This document shows, one piece after another, positions 35,524 through 43,983 of a stretch of 64,000 bases of DNA. Origin of the DNA: CAYXFD01 sp964464175. Lineage in GTDB: Bacteria > Cloacimonadota > Cloacimonadia > Cloacimonadales > JAJBBL01. Position 1 is the first letter of the stretch. Each line of letters begins with the position of its first letter. The notes beneath the pieces are model-generated. The model saw only the letters and a program-made list of their open reading frames with translations. It had not been told where the DNA came from and made no database searches. The stretch lies in assembly GCA_964464175.1 (NCBI GenBank), contig CAYXFD010000006.1, forward strand, positions 53,978-117,977, given 5' to 3'. Made by a program: the position numbers and the translations under genes.

Positions 35524-35581
35524 AAAAAGCATCTGACTCAACGGTGTCGTTTTCCGGCACAGATGAGGCAGATGCTTTTTT
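35524..35581 (+). terminator. Terminator after the C25-family gene, possibly bidirectional
   Basis: AAAAAGCATCTGACTCA pairs with TGAGGCAGATGCTTTTT (16 of 17 positions) around a loop of about 23 nt. It ends in a T-run and starts with an A-run, so it may also stop the convergent pilin-like gene. Confidence 0.75.
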
Positions 35582-35632
35582 AATGGAATGTCTTGTCAGT
35601 CGGCTATAACAAAGGAATCACAAAATAACATA

Positions 35633-36055
35633 TTAGGGGAGCCAATTGGGGTCAATTACCTCTCTGGAGTGTTCATTATCCTTTACCATCCAGGGACCTG
35701 CCGGCAGATAGTAAAAAAACTCAGCTCCTTCCACACTGTAGTTTTCGTTAGATACAGCTACAACAGTAGTGTCGTTCAGAGTATAGTTGAAATAGTTCAT
35801 CTGTAATTGATCATCAATGTTTAACTGTCCCAGATCAAAGGCATAATAACCGTTTTCGGGATCATTTTTAAAGGCTATGTTTGCTTTAGCAATTTTTTGT
35901 ATATCCTGGATAGCCTCTCTGACCCTTTCATGGTTTCGTCTATCTTCCCTTATCGGTATGATTAAAGTGAATATAATTCCGACTAACATAAGAATCATTA
36001 ACAGCTCGATAAGAGAGAACTCTCTTTTTTTTGTTGGAGTAGCCAAATCGCTCAT
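35633..36055 (-). CDS. Orphan type IV pilin/pseudopilin-like protein
   Basis: 140 residues. It has a short basic leader, then EFSLIELLMILMLVGIIFTL at about 12-31, the prepilin hydrophobic helix with the conserved Glu at mature position +5. The residue before the cleavage point is Glu where prepilin peptidase normally needs Gly (KKRE/FSLIE). The remainder resembles small GspG/PilE-like proteins with a helix (REAIQDIQKIAKANIAF) and a short beta region (NGYYAFDLGQL). No other pilus genes are adjacent, but the receiver-PilT fusion lies at the window's left end. It may not be processed in the usual way. Confidence 0.72.
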   Translation of the reverse strand: MSDLATPTKKREFSLIELLMILMLVGIIFTLIIPIREDRRNHERVREAIQDIQKIAKANIAFKNDPENGYYAFDLGQLNIDDQLQMNYFNYTLNDTTVVAVSNENYSVEGAEFFYYLPAGPWMVKDNEHSREVIDPNWLP

Positions 36056-36145
36056 TTTGCCTCCGCAGAGATTTTTTGATACTAATCTTGTTTTATCTCT
36101 TGATTTGTCAAAGGTTTTTTAAATTTCTCCTGAGTCAACAAGCGG

Positions 36146-36190
36146 GAGACTAATTTTTTCTATACCAACCCGCCATCCCAAAGACAAGGT
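36146..36190 (+). repeat. 5' fragment of the MITE-like element
   Basis: It starts GAGACTAAT and continues TTTTTTCTATACCAACCCGC, then CATCCCAAA, matching the first ~40 bases of the element. The characteristic internal hairpin and the far end are missing. Confidence 0.6.
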
Positions 36191-36231
36191 CTTCATCTAT
36201 ATATTAACAAGGGTGTCCCGGCCCTTATAAA

Positions 36232-36248
36232 CAGAGCTGGAAGCTCTG
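36232..36248 (-). repeat. Isolated GAGCTTCCAGCTC hairpin
   Basis: CAGAGCTGGAAGCTCTG is the reverse complement of the hairpin repeated in the arrays at 57-64 kb, and its flank AATACGA matches the TCGTAT that precedes those copies. It is the only array-type hairpin seen outside the 57-64 kb arrays. Confidence 0.7.
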
Positions 36249-36543
36249 AATACGAGAAAGCCTTCGGATGAGATAGCAAATACGGATACTTATCTCTATG
36301 ACTGTTTCAGGAATAGTTTAAATGATTGGAGACAGAATGTTCATTTCTCTCTAAGTAATGAAGTCGTTCCCTTTTAGAGAGAGAGTTATTGGAACCAGAA
36401 AAAGAAATATTGGAGTGAAGAGAAAAAGCTTTACAATATATAGCAGCAGAAAATAGTTAACCGTATGATAGAGATAAATAGTAATCTCGAGGATAGTATT
36501 ACATAAGGCAAGATGACTGATAAAAATATAAATCGGAGATGAT

Positions 36544-39123
36544 ATGAAAAGAATTTTCCCTTTAATTCTACTGCTTATCTTTTCAGTGTTTTTGTTCGGC
36601 CGGTATGACAAAATTGACCTGAACAGAGCCTCACTTGAAGAGATCAGGAGTCTACCGATAACCAATCAACAGGCAGAAGACATCTACAATTACCGGGTCT
36701 ATATCTCTTTTTTCCGAACGATCTATGACCTGCGGAACATTCCTTCCATCGATCAGCAAACATTATTAACCCTCCGTCCGCTGGTCATGATGTCAATTTA
36801 TGATGACCGGGATGAAGCGGCACAGCGGCGGGAGGAAATTGCCTATCTTATCGAAAGGTACGGGAGTTCAGAAGGTGAGCAGGAGGTTATGTCTGATATC
36901 TGGGAAGACTATCTGATGACCCCACAGAACCTGAACCGGTTATTTTTCAGCGACATAGTTAATATGCCCAATGTTTCTCCCCTCGACGCAGCAGCAATAA
37001 TCAGAAGACGGAATTTAGGCGAAAGAATATCCGATTACCGTGACTTGCGAAATACTCAGGGGATATCCTATTACGGAGCCAGCAATCTGCGTCATTACAT
37101 CTTTTACAATGAAGCTGAAGCCCCTTCCGGGCGAATTTTTGTTGATTATCAGCTAAGGTATAACGACAGAGAATTTTTCGATGAAACGGAAGAGATGTTT
37201 AAAGAGCTGGTCATTGAGCGTGATGGTCCGGGAAGACGGGATCTCAGTTACTGGGGTTACTTCAATATGGAGAGACAGTCTGCAGAAGTCAGCAACAAAC
37301 TGAGGGTAAGATATGATAATCTGATTAAGGGGGGTATCTCCTATACCTCGAGACAGGGGGAGCCGAGCCTGTTAGATGCTTCCATGAGTGATATCTGGGA
37401 TAACGGCAAAATGTTCATCGGTTATGAGAATTTCTTTGATTTTAAAGGGGATAACTCGATCAAGTTTTATCTCGGTAATTATAAGGCGACTTTTGGGGAA
37501 GGGTTAATAATGGAGAATACCGATTTTTATAGTGCCCGTAAAACAGGATACGGTTTCTCCAAACGTCTCACCGGAATAACAGGGGATGTCTCCACAACCC
37601 AACAATATACCCTTCGGGGAGCTGCTTTCGAGTGGAAAAGACCAGAGATCGAAGTAGCCTTATTCGGATCTGTTGACCAGAAAGATGCTCTGGTTCATCT
37701 TGATGAAGACGGAAATCCGACCGATGAGGTTTTCTCCTATGTAACTATGACCAACAGATTCGATAATGACGACCTGGCAGAAGCGGAAGAATATTTTTAC
37801 AACAACAGTAATCTGAGCCGCAGGCTCTGGTTAGCACCGCGTAAGGACTTTGTCGAAGAAAAACTGATTGGCGGTAATATTGCGGTTACGCCCTTTTTTG
37901 GAACTCAAATAGGGATAACCGGATATGAAGCTGTCTATGATAAGGACTTTGTAGTTCCGGATGATTTAACTCTTTTGTTAATTCGTGAACCGAATTACAA
38001 TGCCGGTAAATTCAAACTCATTGATAGTGAGATTGCAGCCCTGTATGCGACGAAAACGGAGCAGTACGAAAGGGATTACCGCCGTATTTTAGGTTTCAAC
38101 TGGAGCAGTGTCATAGGAAACACCTCATTTCAGGGTGAATATGCTGAGTTATCGGTTAGCGGCAGCGAATTAAAGATTGGAGACGATCCCAAAGCTATGG
38201 TTATTAGTTCCTACACCCAGTTCGATAATCTCAATTTTATCGCTCTTTACAGAAATTATGATCTCGATTTCGATAATCCTTATTCCCGCGGTTTCTCCGA
38301 ACATCCACGTTACAGGAATACCCTGCTGGATAGCAATCCTCATACGGTAGTAAATCCGCTGGTTCTTGATCTCTATCTTAACTCTGCCCAGGCACAGGCT
38401 GAAGAGGGATTCTATTTTGAAACAAGATATCGTTTCCATCAATATTTCACGATTACCCGCGCCTATCTTGACCTTTGGGAAAGAAAAGCTGATTCCAGAA
38501 AAAGTGCCAGATTTCAGGGTGAATTAGAATACAGACCTATTCACCGCTTACAGACGAGACTGCGCTATAAGCACCAGATCAATCGCTATGACGATGATGC
38601 CGACCGAGGAGTTTCCAAGACAGACGAGACAACTGCCTTTATCAGAGCAAGTCTCTCCAACCGGGACAGGATCCATCTGGAATATCGCTATAACAGGGTC
38701 TGGATGTCTCCATATACCTATCTTGCTAATCATCCGATCCCCGACGGACACGATCTGGCTCAGGGTACTTCTCTGATCCACGGTGACTATATCTGCGTTG
38801 ACTATACCCATAACTTTAATCAGAACATGAAGATCCAGGGATCTATCATCTTCTGGGACGGACACGGTATCAGTCATTGGGACTGGGAAGATATGGAGAT
38901 AGATTTTATGGGTATGCAGGGGATGAAATACTGGCTTACCTTTTATGACAGAATAGCCGGGAATCTTTATCTGACCTTAAAATACCGGATTAAGCGTTAT
39001 AAGACCTACGATCTTGATCTCCGCAAATGGTGGAATGAAGAGATGGAAGATATAAATGATAATTACACAACAGTCTGGCGTCAGGTAAACAGTATCAGAC
39101 TTCAATTAGATCTAAAATTTTAG
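36544..39123 (+). CDS. Helix-hairpin-helix outer-membrane beta-barrel protein
   Basis: 859 residues. A signal peptide (about 1-20) is followed by two helix-hairpin-helix regions. The first (YDKIDLNRASLEEIRSLPIT, then YDLRNIPSIDQQTL) is ComEA-like; a second set lies at about 135-190 (VNMPNVSPLDAAAIIRRRNL, then YRDLRNTQGISYYGASNL). The rest is amphipathic beta-strand sequence ending in LQLDLKF, an aromatic terminus typical of BAM-assembled barrels. It is larger than, but laid out like, the 13667-15532 protein, and again neighbours a PorV-like gene. GGAG precedes the ATG. Role unknown; DNA uptake or exopolymer contact are possibilities. Confidence 0.75.
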   Translation: MKRIFPLILLLIFSVFLFGRYDKIDLNRASLEEIRSLPITNQQAEDIYNYRVYISFFRTIYDLRNIPSIDQQTLLTLRPLVMMSIYDDRDEAAQRREEIAYLIERYGSSEGEQEVMSDIWEDYLMTPQNLNRLFFSDIVNMPNVSPLDAAAIIRRRNLGERISDYRDLRNTQGISYYGASNLRHYIFYNEAEAPSGRIFVDYQLRYNDREFFDETEEMFKELVIERDGPGRRDLSYWGYFNMERQSAEVSNKLRVRYDNLIKGGISYTSRQGEPSLLDASMSDIWDNGKMFIGYENFFDFKGDNSIKFYLGNYKATFGEGLIMENTDFYSARKTGYGFSKRLTGITGDVSTTQQYTLRGAAFEWKRPEIEVALFGSVDQKDALVHLDEDGNPTDEVFSYVTMTNRFDNDDLAEAEEYFYNNSNLSRRLWLAPRKDFVEEKLIGGNIAVTPFFGTQIGITGYEAVYDKDFVVPDDLTLLLIREPNYNAGKFKLIDSEIAALYATKTEQYERDYRRILGFNWSSVIGNTSFQGEYAELSVSGSELKIGDDPKAMVISSYTQFDNLNFIALYRNYDLDFDNPYSRGFSEHPRYRNTLLDSNPHTVVNPLVLDLYLNSAQAQAEEGFYFETRYRFHQYFTITRAYLDLWERKADSRKSARFQGELEYRPIHRLQTRLRYKHQINRYDDDADRGVSKTDETTAFIRASLSNRDRIHLEYRYNRVWMSPYTYLANHPIPDGHDLAQGTSLIHGDYICVDYTHNFNQNMKIQGSIIFWDGHGISHWDWEDMEIDFMGMQGMKYWLTFYDRIAGNLYLTLKYRIKRYKTYDLDLRKWWNEEMEDINDNYTTVWRQVNSIRLQLDLKF

Positions 39124-39151
39124 TGAAAAATATATAACTATAGGGGGATAG

Positions 39152-40465
39152 ATGAAAAATATCTTTTTGAGTATATTACTGATATGTTTCGCGGGGCATA
39201 TATTTGCCTACTCTTTGTATGAGAATTATGAACTCGGTCTGGGCAAGCAGGTTGACCTCCTCAGTCCACGCAGTGCCGGCATGGGGGGTACGGGAACAGC
39301 AGCCGGAAGTGAGCTGATGGATAAGATCATTAATCCTGCCAATCTTGGGTTTTTGCAGGATGGTTTAACCGCTCAGTTCGTTTTTGATGTAACCCAGTTG
39401 GAAGAGAACCGTTCGATGCCTATGTTCAATTTCTTCGACAGCTACGTTGCCGACGCAACTTATGCCAGCAATACCAATTTCTTTACGGATCTGGCTATAG
39501 CCCTTGCTTACAAAATGAGATTCGGAGATATCTCTGTAGCAGCTTCTCTGGATTATAAGCCATTTATCAATTTCAATGCCTATTACGAAGAGCAGGTGCG
39601 GAACAATGAAGGTTCGGACAATGATAATTATCCTCCCATTTTAGCTATGAACTACCTGGAGAGTGAAGGGGATATCTATTCATACGGATTCACCACTGCT
39701 TTTAGCTATCACCGTGATTATGAAGATTGGTTCAGCAAATCAGCTCTTGGTATCAATATCAATATGCTCAACGGTGAACATCGCCTGGAAAGAAAGATTA
39801 TCTGGTCAGAGTATGCCAAAGATATTGCCGTTCTCAATGATGTTGAAGATAACTCAGGGTATGATTATGATGCAGTGAATTTTTCACTTGGACTGACCAG
39901 CGATATTTCCAGAAGAGTTTCTGCCGGTTTGATGTACGCACCCGGTTTTACCATGAATTTCGAAGACGCTTTCAGTGATGCAGAAGGTGAAGCTGATTAC
40001 CCTGCGGTTTTAAGAGCAGGGATACAATTCAAGCCGAGAAATATGCTCAGAACATCTTTCCACTTTGATCTTGAAATGGTTAACTGGTCAGATGTCTCGG
40101 ATTTTTATGATAATGTCATGAATTATTATTTAGGGGTGGAACATGTTTTTCCTCATACCGTTCCGCTGAGATTAGGATTCAATTATGTGACCAGTCCTTC
40201 TTCGTCAGTTGATGATATTCCTTCTCCGATCGTAATTCCTTCGATAACTGCCGGAACAGGATTTAAAATACACGGTGATCTCTTTCTCGATCTTTCAGGA
40301 GAGTTTTCACACCGAAAATACGAAACAATGGATCTTTTCCCGGATGGGTATTATGACCATCAGGGGCTATGGTCGGGGACTTACAATCCCCAGACCAGAA
40401 CAGAAACTGATACGGTCAGAGAATACTATATCCAGTTGAAGAGTTCCTTAACATTTAAGTGGTAG
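39152..40465 (+). CDS. PorV-like outer-membrane barrel protein
   Basis: 437 residues. A signal peptide ends near HIFAYSLYENY. A PorV/UPF0164-type N-terminus follows: SPRSAGMGGTGTAAGSELMD, then NPANLGFLQ. Long amphipathic strands end in SSLTFKW, with a C-terminal aromatic residue. FadL/OmpP1-like and PorV-like barrels share this look. Context with HhH-barrel and 5'-nucleotidase genes on the same strand (28-base and near-zero gaps) marks it as the middle gene of an envelope operon. Transport or secretion-shuttle function is inferred. Confidence 0.72.
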   Translation: MKNIFLSILLICFAGHIFAYSLYENYELGLGKQVDLLSPRSAGMGGTGTAAGSELMDKIINPANLGFLQDGLTAQFVFDVTQLEENRSMPMFNFFDSYVADATYASNTNFFTDLAIALAYKMRFGDISVAASLDYKPFINFNAYYEEQVRNNEGSDNDNYPPILAMNYLESEGDIYSYGFTTAFSYHRDYEDWFSKSALGININMLNGEHRLERKIIWSEYAKDIAVLNDVEDNSGYDYDAVNFSLGLTSDISRRVSAGLMYAPGFTMNFEDAFSDAEGEADYPAVLRAGIQFKPRNMLRTSFHFDLEMVNWSDVSDFYDNVMNYYLGVEHVFPHTVPLRLGFNYVTSPSSSVDDIPSPIVIPSITAGTGFKIHGDLFLDLSGEFSHRKYETMDLFPDGYYDHQGLWSGTYNPQTRTETDTVREYYIQLKSSLTFKW

Positions 40466-40470
40466 GAATT

Positions 40471-42150
40471 ATGAAAAGAATAGCACTAATACTAATAGCC
40501 GGATTGTTCCTGGTTTTCAGTCTGGCAGCTGAAGAGTTGTATCTCGACATCATGTTTACTAATGACGTTCACGGCGGCATGGATAGAGTCGAGGCTACCT
40601 TCATCAATCCGGAATTTCCCCCCATCCTGGGCGGCGGCGGTTCCCACGCCCGCTATATCGGAAAAGTAAGGGAGATGACTGACGGTGTTAATCGGGATAA
40701 CCTCTTGGTAGATATTGGCGATTTTTTTATGGGACGGCCCTTAGGTACTAAAACCGAAGGAATGGCGATAGTTGACTATTTCAATATGGTCGGCTATGAT
40801 TATTCCGTTATCGGTAATCATGAATATGATCTGGGAGAAGAGAGACTTATCGAGTTGATTGCAGCCGGTGATTTCAAAATGCTCTCGGCTAATACTGTTC
40901 GTAAAGGGACGGATGAGGTCGTACCCTATGCCCAACCCTATGATATCATAGAGAAGATGGGGGTCAGGATCGGCATTATCGGTCTCACGACAGATGATAC
41001 AGCTCTGATGAGTTTCCCGGAACATATTAAGAACGTCGACTTTTTACAGCCGGAAGTGGTTTTACCCCGCTATATCCGGGAAGTACGGGAACAAGGAGCT
41101 GATATCGTTATCGTCTTAGGTCACATGGGCTTACCATACGAACCACTGGAAGGTTATGAGAGAAGATACAGCGAGAATGCACCCCCTCCTGAGGAGAGAC
41201 GCTGGGGCTATGATGCTCAGGAGCTTGCCCATGAGATTGAGGGGATAGATGTCTTTTTTGGCGGTCACATGCACCGCGGCTTTTCTGAGCCCTGGTCTGA
41301 CCCGGTTACCCATACCTTAGTTTTTCAGGGTTGGGCTTATGGAAGTTCTATCGGTCATGTTACTCTGAAGATAGATAAAGAGACCAAAACAATTTCCGGT
41401 TTTGAAGCTCCTTCCGAATATGGCGGAGTCTTGATCTCTACCTTTGAAGAGGAATGGATACCGGAACCTGAGATTGCAGAAGAGATTGCCCGGCAGACAG
41501 CTATTGCCGAAGCGGGTATGGATGATGTGATCGGAGTTGCTGATGTCTATCTATCCCGAATGGGTTCCGATACCCAAAACAGGATAGGCAATTTTGTCTG
41601 TGATGCGATCCTCGAATTTGCTGAAGCGGATTTTGCTTTTGTTAATCTCGGAGGCTTAAGGGCAGAAATAGCTCAGGGTGCAATTACTTACAGAGACATC
41701 TATAATGTCATGCCTTTTGACAACATGCTGACGGTTTTGGAAGTGGATGGTGTTACCCTAAAAAATATTCTGGAAACAAGAGTAGCCGGAACAAGAGCAG
41801 GTCTTTACGTATCCGGAATTACTATGGTCTATAGCAGACGCAGAGACGACTTTGACCGGGTTACCAAACTGCATGTCGGGGGAGAGCCCTGGCAGGCTGA
41901 CAAGATATACCGGGTAGCTACAAGTGACTTTCTGGTTGAAGGTAATGCCGGTTTGACCCTGTTGACCCAGATCCCGGAAGAGCAGATCATCAGATATGAA
42001 ACAAACCTCCGGGATGCCATAGTTGACTACATCAGGAAGAATACTCCGATTAGAACTGAACTTGATGATCGCTGGAAGCGGGATGATAATTCAGATCTAA
42101 CGAAAGAGCTGAGAGAGGAATTAGAAAGGGCAGATTTAACGAGTCGTTGA
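40471..42150 (+). CDS. Periplasmic 5'-nucleotidase/UDP-sugar hydrolase family
   Basis: 559 residues from the ATG at 40471, chosen over an upstream GTG because AGGA sits 4 nt before it and the signal peptide (LILIAGLFLVFSLAAEE) then starts cleanly. Dimetal sites are visible: D-x-H in FTNDVHGG, DIGDFFMG, GNHEYD, LGHMGL and GGHMHRG. The C-terminal substrate domain begins around ADVYLSRMG and includes GNFVCDAILEFA and FDNMLTVLEVDG. It hydrolyses extracellular nucleotides or related phosphoesters for salvage. It overlaps the frame end of the preceding barrel gene region; a terminator follows. Confidence 0.9.
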   Translation: MKRIALILIAGLFLVFSLAAEELYLDIMFTNDVHGGMDRVEATFINPEFPPILGGGGSHARYIGKVREMTDGVNRDNLLVDIGDFFMGRPLGTKTEGMAIVDYFNMVGYDYSVIGNHEYDLGEERLIELIAAGDFKMLSANTVRKGTDEVVPYAQPYDIIEKMGVRIGIIGLTTDDTALMSFPEHIKNVDFLQPEVVLPRYIREVREQGADIVIVLGHMGLPYEPLEGYERRYSENAPPPEERRWGYDAQELAHEIEGIDVFFGGHMHRGFSEPWSDPVTHTLVFQGWAYGSSIGHVTLKIDKETKTISGFEAPSEYGGVLISTFEEEWIPEPEIAEEIARQTAIAEAGMDDVIGVADVYLSRMGSDTQNRIGNFVCDAILEFAEADFAFVNLGGLRAEIAQGAITYRDIYNVMPFDNMLTVLEVDGVTLKNILETRVAGTRAGLYVSGITMVYSRRRDDFDRVTKLHVGGEPWQADKIYRVATSDFLVEGNAGLTLLTQIPEEQIIRYETNLRDAIVDYIRKNTPIRTELDDRWKRDDNSDLTKELREELERADLTSR

Positions 42151-42197
42151 TGATTCCTTGTTTAACAGAGATATACTTGTATAGTAGAATACTTGAG

Positions 42198-42235
42198 GGT
42201 GTTATGATTACGATAATCATAGCACCTTTTTTTTT
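42198..42235 (+). terminator. Rho-independent terminator after the 5'-nucleotidase gene
   Basis: GGTGTTATGATT pairs with AATCATAGCACC (one mismatch) around a short loop, followed by nine T residues. Confidence 0.85.
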
Positions 42236-42289
42236 ATCAGGCAGCCTGATTTGATGCAGCTGCTGCCGTGTTAGTAAGAAGCTGAGAGC

Positions 42290-42303
42290 ATTATCATGAT
42301 AAT
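42290..42303. promoter_or_regulatory. 14-bp palindrome upstream of mntP
   Basis: ATTATCATGATAAT is perfectly self-complementary and lies 36 bases before the mntP ATG. Its AT-rich dyad resembles Fur/MntR-type operators in general style, which would suit a manganese exporter. The identity of any regulator is inference. Confidence 0.4.
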
Positions 42304-42339
42304 TACCTTATTAAGAGATTAGAGAAACAGAGGTTAGAA

Positions 42340-42891
42340 ATGAATCTGATAACCTATCTGCTTCTCTCTCTCGCTTTGTCGATGGATACCTTTGCTGTCT
42401 CTGTAGCAAGCGGATCAACGTTCAGGGGGCTGCATCTCCGCTTTGCTTTCAGATATGCTCTCTTCTTTGGCTTCTTTCAGAGTATAATGCTGCTTGCCGG
42501 TTGGTTTGCCGGGTTAACGATTACCGATTATGTTAACGATTATTCCCACTGGCTGGTGTTTGGTTTGTTGACTTTTATCGGGTTAAAGATGATCTACGAA
42601 TCGACTTTAATGAAGAAAGAGAGCGGAACTTCTCCTTCGGGTTTCTGGATACTATTCGGGCTGGCTTTTGCCACCAGTATCGACGCCTTATCGGTGGGGA
42701 TAAGTTTCTCTTTGCTCCGGCTTCAGATATTAGTACCGGTCCTGATTCTGGGGATAGTGACCTTTACAGCAGCCTTGACCGGTATCTATCTTGGAGAACG
42801 GTTCGGTTCTTTATTCGAGAAAAAACTGGTAATTCTGGGAGGAATAATCCTGATCCTGTTAGGTTTGTCGAGAATAGTCAGTTTTTTCTGA
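42340..42891 (+). CDS. mntP: Manganese efflux pump MntP
   Basis: 183 residues, normal size. It has six membrane helices in two inverted repeats, each with an acidic motif: ALSMDTFAVSVASG near the N-terminus and FATSIDALSVGISFS at about 107-121. These aspartates are the known ion-pathway residues of MntP. It exports Mn2+ and protects from manganese excess. It is a single gene, convergent with the isomerase gene downstream. No yybP-ykoY Mn riboswitch pattern was recognised in the leader; a palindrome is present instead. Confidence 0.93.
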   Translation: MNLITYLLLSLALSMDTFAVSVASGSTFRGLHLRFAFRYALFFGFFQSIMLLAGWFAGLTITDYVNDYSHWLVFGLLTFIGLKMIYESTLMKKESGTSPSGFWILFGLAFATSIDALSVGISFSLLRLQILVPVLILGIVTFTAALTGIYLGERFGSLFEKKLVILGGIILILLGLSRIVSFF

Positions 42892-42915
42892 TCCGTATCC
42901 TTAATGAGTAAGATA

Positions 42916-43983
42916 TCAGCCGATAGTTTCCTTTAATCTGATAATATAGTCGATCTTTGTGGGATCGACTTCCCTCAGAAGAGCCAGATAATAACTGATC
43001 ATATCACCCAGATAGATTAAAGAGAATGCCCTTTCCAGGAAATTCTCCCCTTCGGCGTAAAAATGGAGATATTCAATATCCTCTTGCTGAAACAAGTTTT
43101 GGAGAAAAGCGATTCTTTTCTTATAGTTTTCTTCCTCATTCAAGGCTGAGAGGAAGATCGGAATAATCTGCCTGCTCAATGTGTTCTCTTCCCAGGCTTC
43201 TATCTCATTATGATTCATTTCCGGCAGAGAATGATGAAAAGCCGGGTATTTGGCATTCTCATTGATCTGACACTTGAACCGGTAAGCAACCGGAGCCAAG
43301 GCAGGATTTGCCGAATAGATTACCGGGATTTTGGAAAAAATGTTTAAAGCAGCCTGCTTGCTGAGATTGTATTCAGTGGTAACACTATCTGCAACTGCCC
43401 CCGCTTTTATCATCAGAGACGAGATAGTCCCTTTGACCAGCTCTTCCTTCCGGGGAACTATTCCCAATTTCTCGAGAATTAACAGGAGGGAGAAAAAGAG
43501 ATAGCCGATAGCCGCTCTAGGGGGAAAGCCCATCGGCAGTTCGCACCAGAGATATTTACCCTCAACCTCTTTCTTTACTATTCCGTTAGAGGTAATAGCT
43601 GCTAGATTCTCGGTCTTGCCTATACCCTGTCTTAAACAACTAAGGGTCTCTTCCGTATTTCCGGAATAGGAACAGATTAGCAGCAGATCATTTTGGGCGA
43701 CATAGGGGAGATGATAGTCTTTGACCACTTCAACCGGAATAAGGTGGGAATAGGCTGCTTTGATCAAATCCCCGGAGATGGCCGAACCACCCATTCCGGC
43801 AATAACTATCCTATTGATCTTTTGTCCGGCTGATTTCAGGGCTTCTTCCCCTGAGATACCGGCAGGATAATGGATTTCAGGAGAAAAGTAGGCTTTACTG
43901 ATCTGAGCTGGGAGATGAATTATCTTATGATACATATCCTCCTTATCCAGGAGATATGTCTGTTTGGCGTCTAGAATACTCAT
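42916..43983 (-). CDS. Bifunctional phosphoglucose/phosphomannose isomerase family
   Basis: 355 residues. The SIS-domain phosphosugar motif is visible: RIVIAGMGGSAISGDLI, then LLICSYSGNTEETLSCL. The C-terminus contains EMNHNEIEAWEE, with the Glu/His typical of the archaeal-type PGI/PMI family. These enzymes interconvert glucose-6-P, mannose-6-P and fructose-6-P. The gene overlaps the classical pgi gene by 4 bases, so the organism encodes two non-homologous-length glucose-6-phosphate isomerases in tandem. The mannose branch may supply sugar-nucleotide synthesis (inference). Confidence 0.88.
   Translation of the reverse strand: MSILDAKQTYLLDKEDMYHKIIHLPAQISKAYFSPEIHYPAGISGEEALKSAGQKINRIVIAGMGGSAISGDLIKAAYSHLIPVEVVKDYHLPYVAQNDLLLICSYSGNTEETLSCLRQGIGKTENLAAITSNGIVKKEVEGKYLWCELPMGFPPRAAIGYLFFSLLLILEKLGIVPRKEELVKGTISSLMIKAGAVADSVTTEYNLSKQAALNIFSKIPVIYSANPALAPVAYRFKCQINENAKYPAFHHSLPEMNHNEIEAWEENTLSRQIIPIFLSALNEEENYKKRIAFLQNLFQQEDIEYLHFYAEGENFLERAFSLIYLGDMISYYLALLREVDPTKIDYIIRLKETIG

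Larger units (their letters stand above)
36056..36543. other. Divergent intergenic region with a repeat fragment
   Basis: 488 bases between the pilin-like gene and the HhH-barrel operon. It contains the MITE-like fragment from 36146 and one reverse-orientation copy of the GAGCTTCCAGCTC hairpin (36232-36248). Two small hairpins lie between them: AAGACAAGGTCTT at 36181, and AGGG/CCCT around TGTCCCGG. No promoter stands out. Confidence 0.5.

Noticed and set aside
42236..42339. yybP-ykoY manganese riboswitch upstream of mntP
   Set aside because: I looked for the conserved stem-loop sequences of this class and did not see them in the ~100-base leader.
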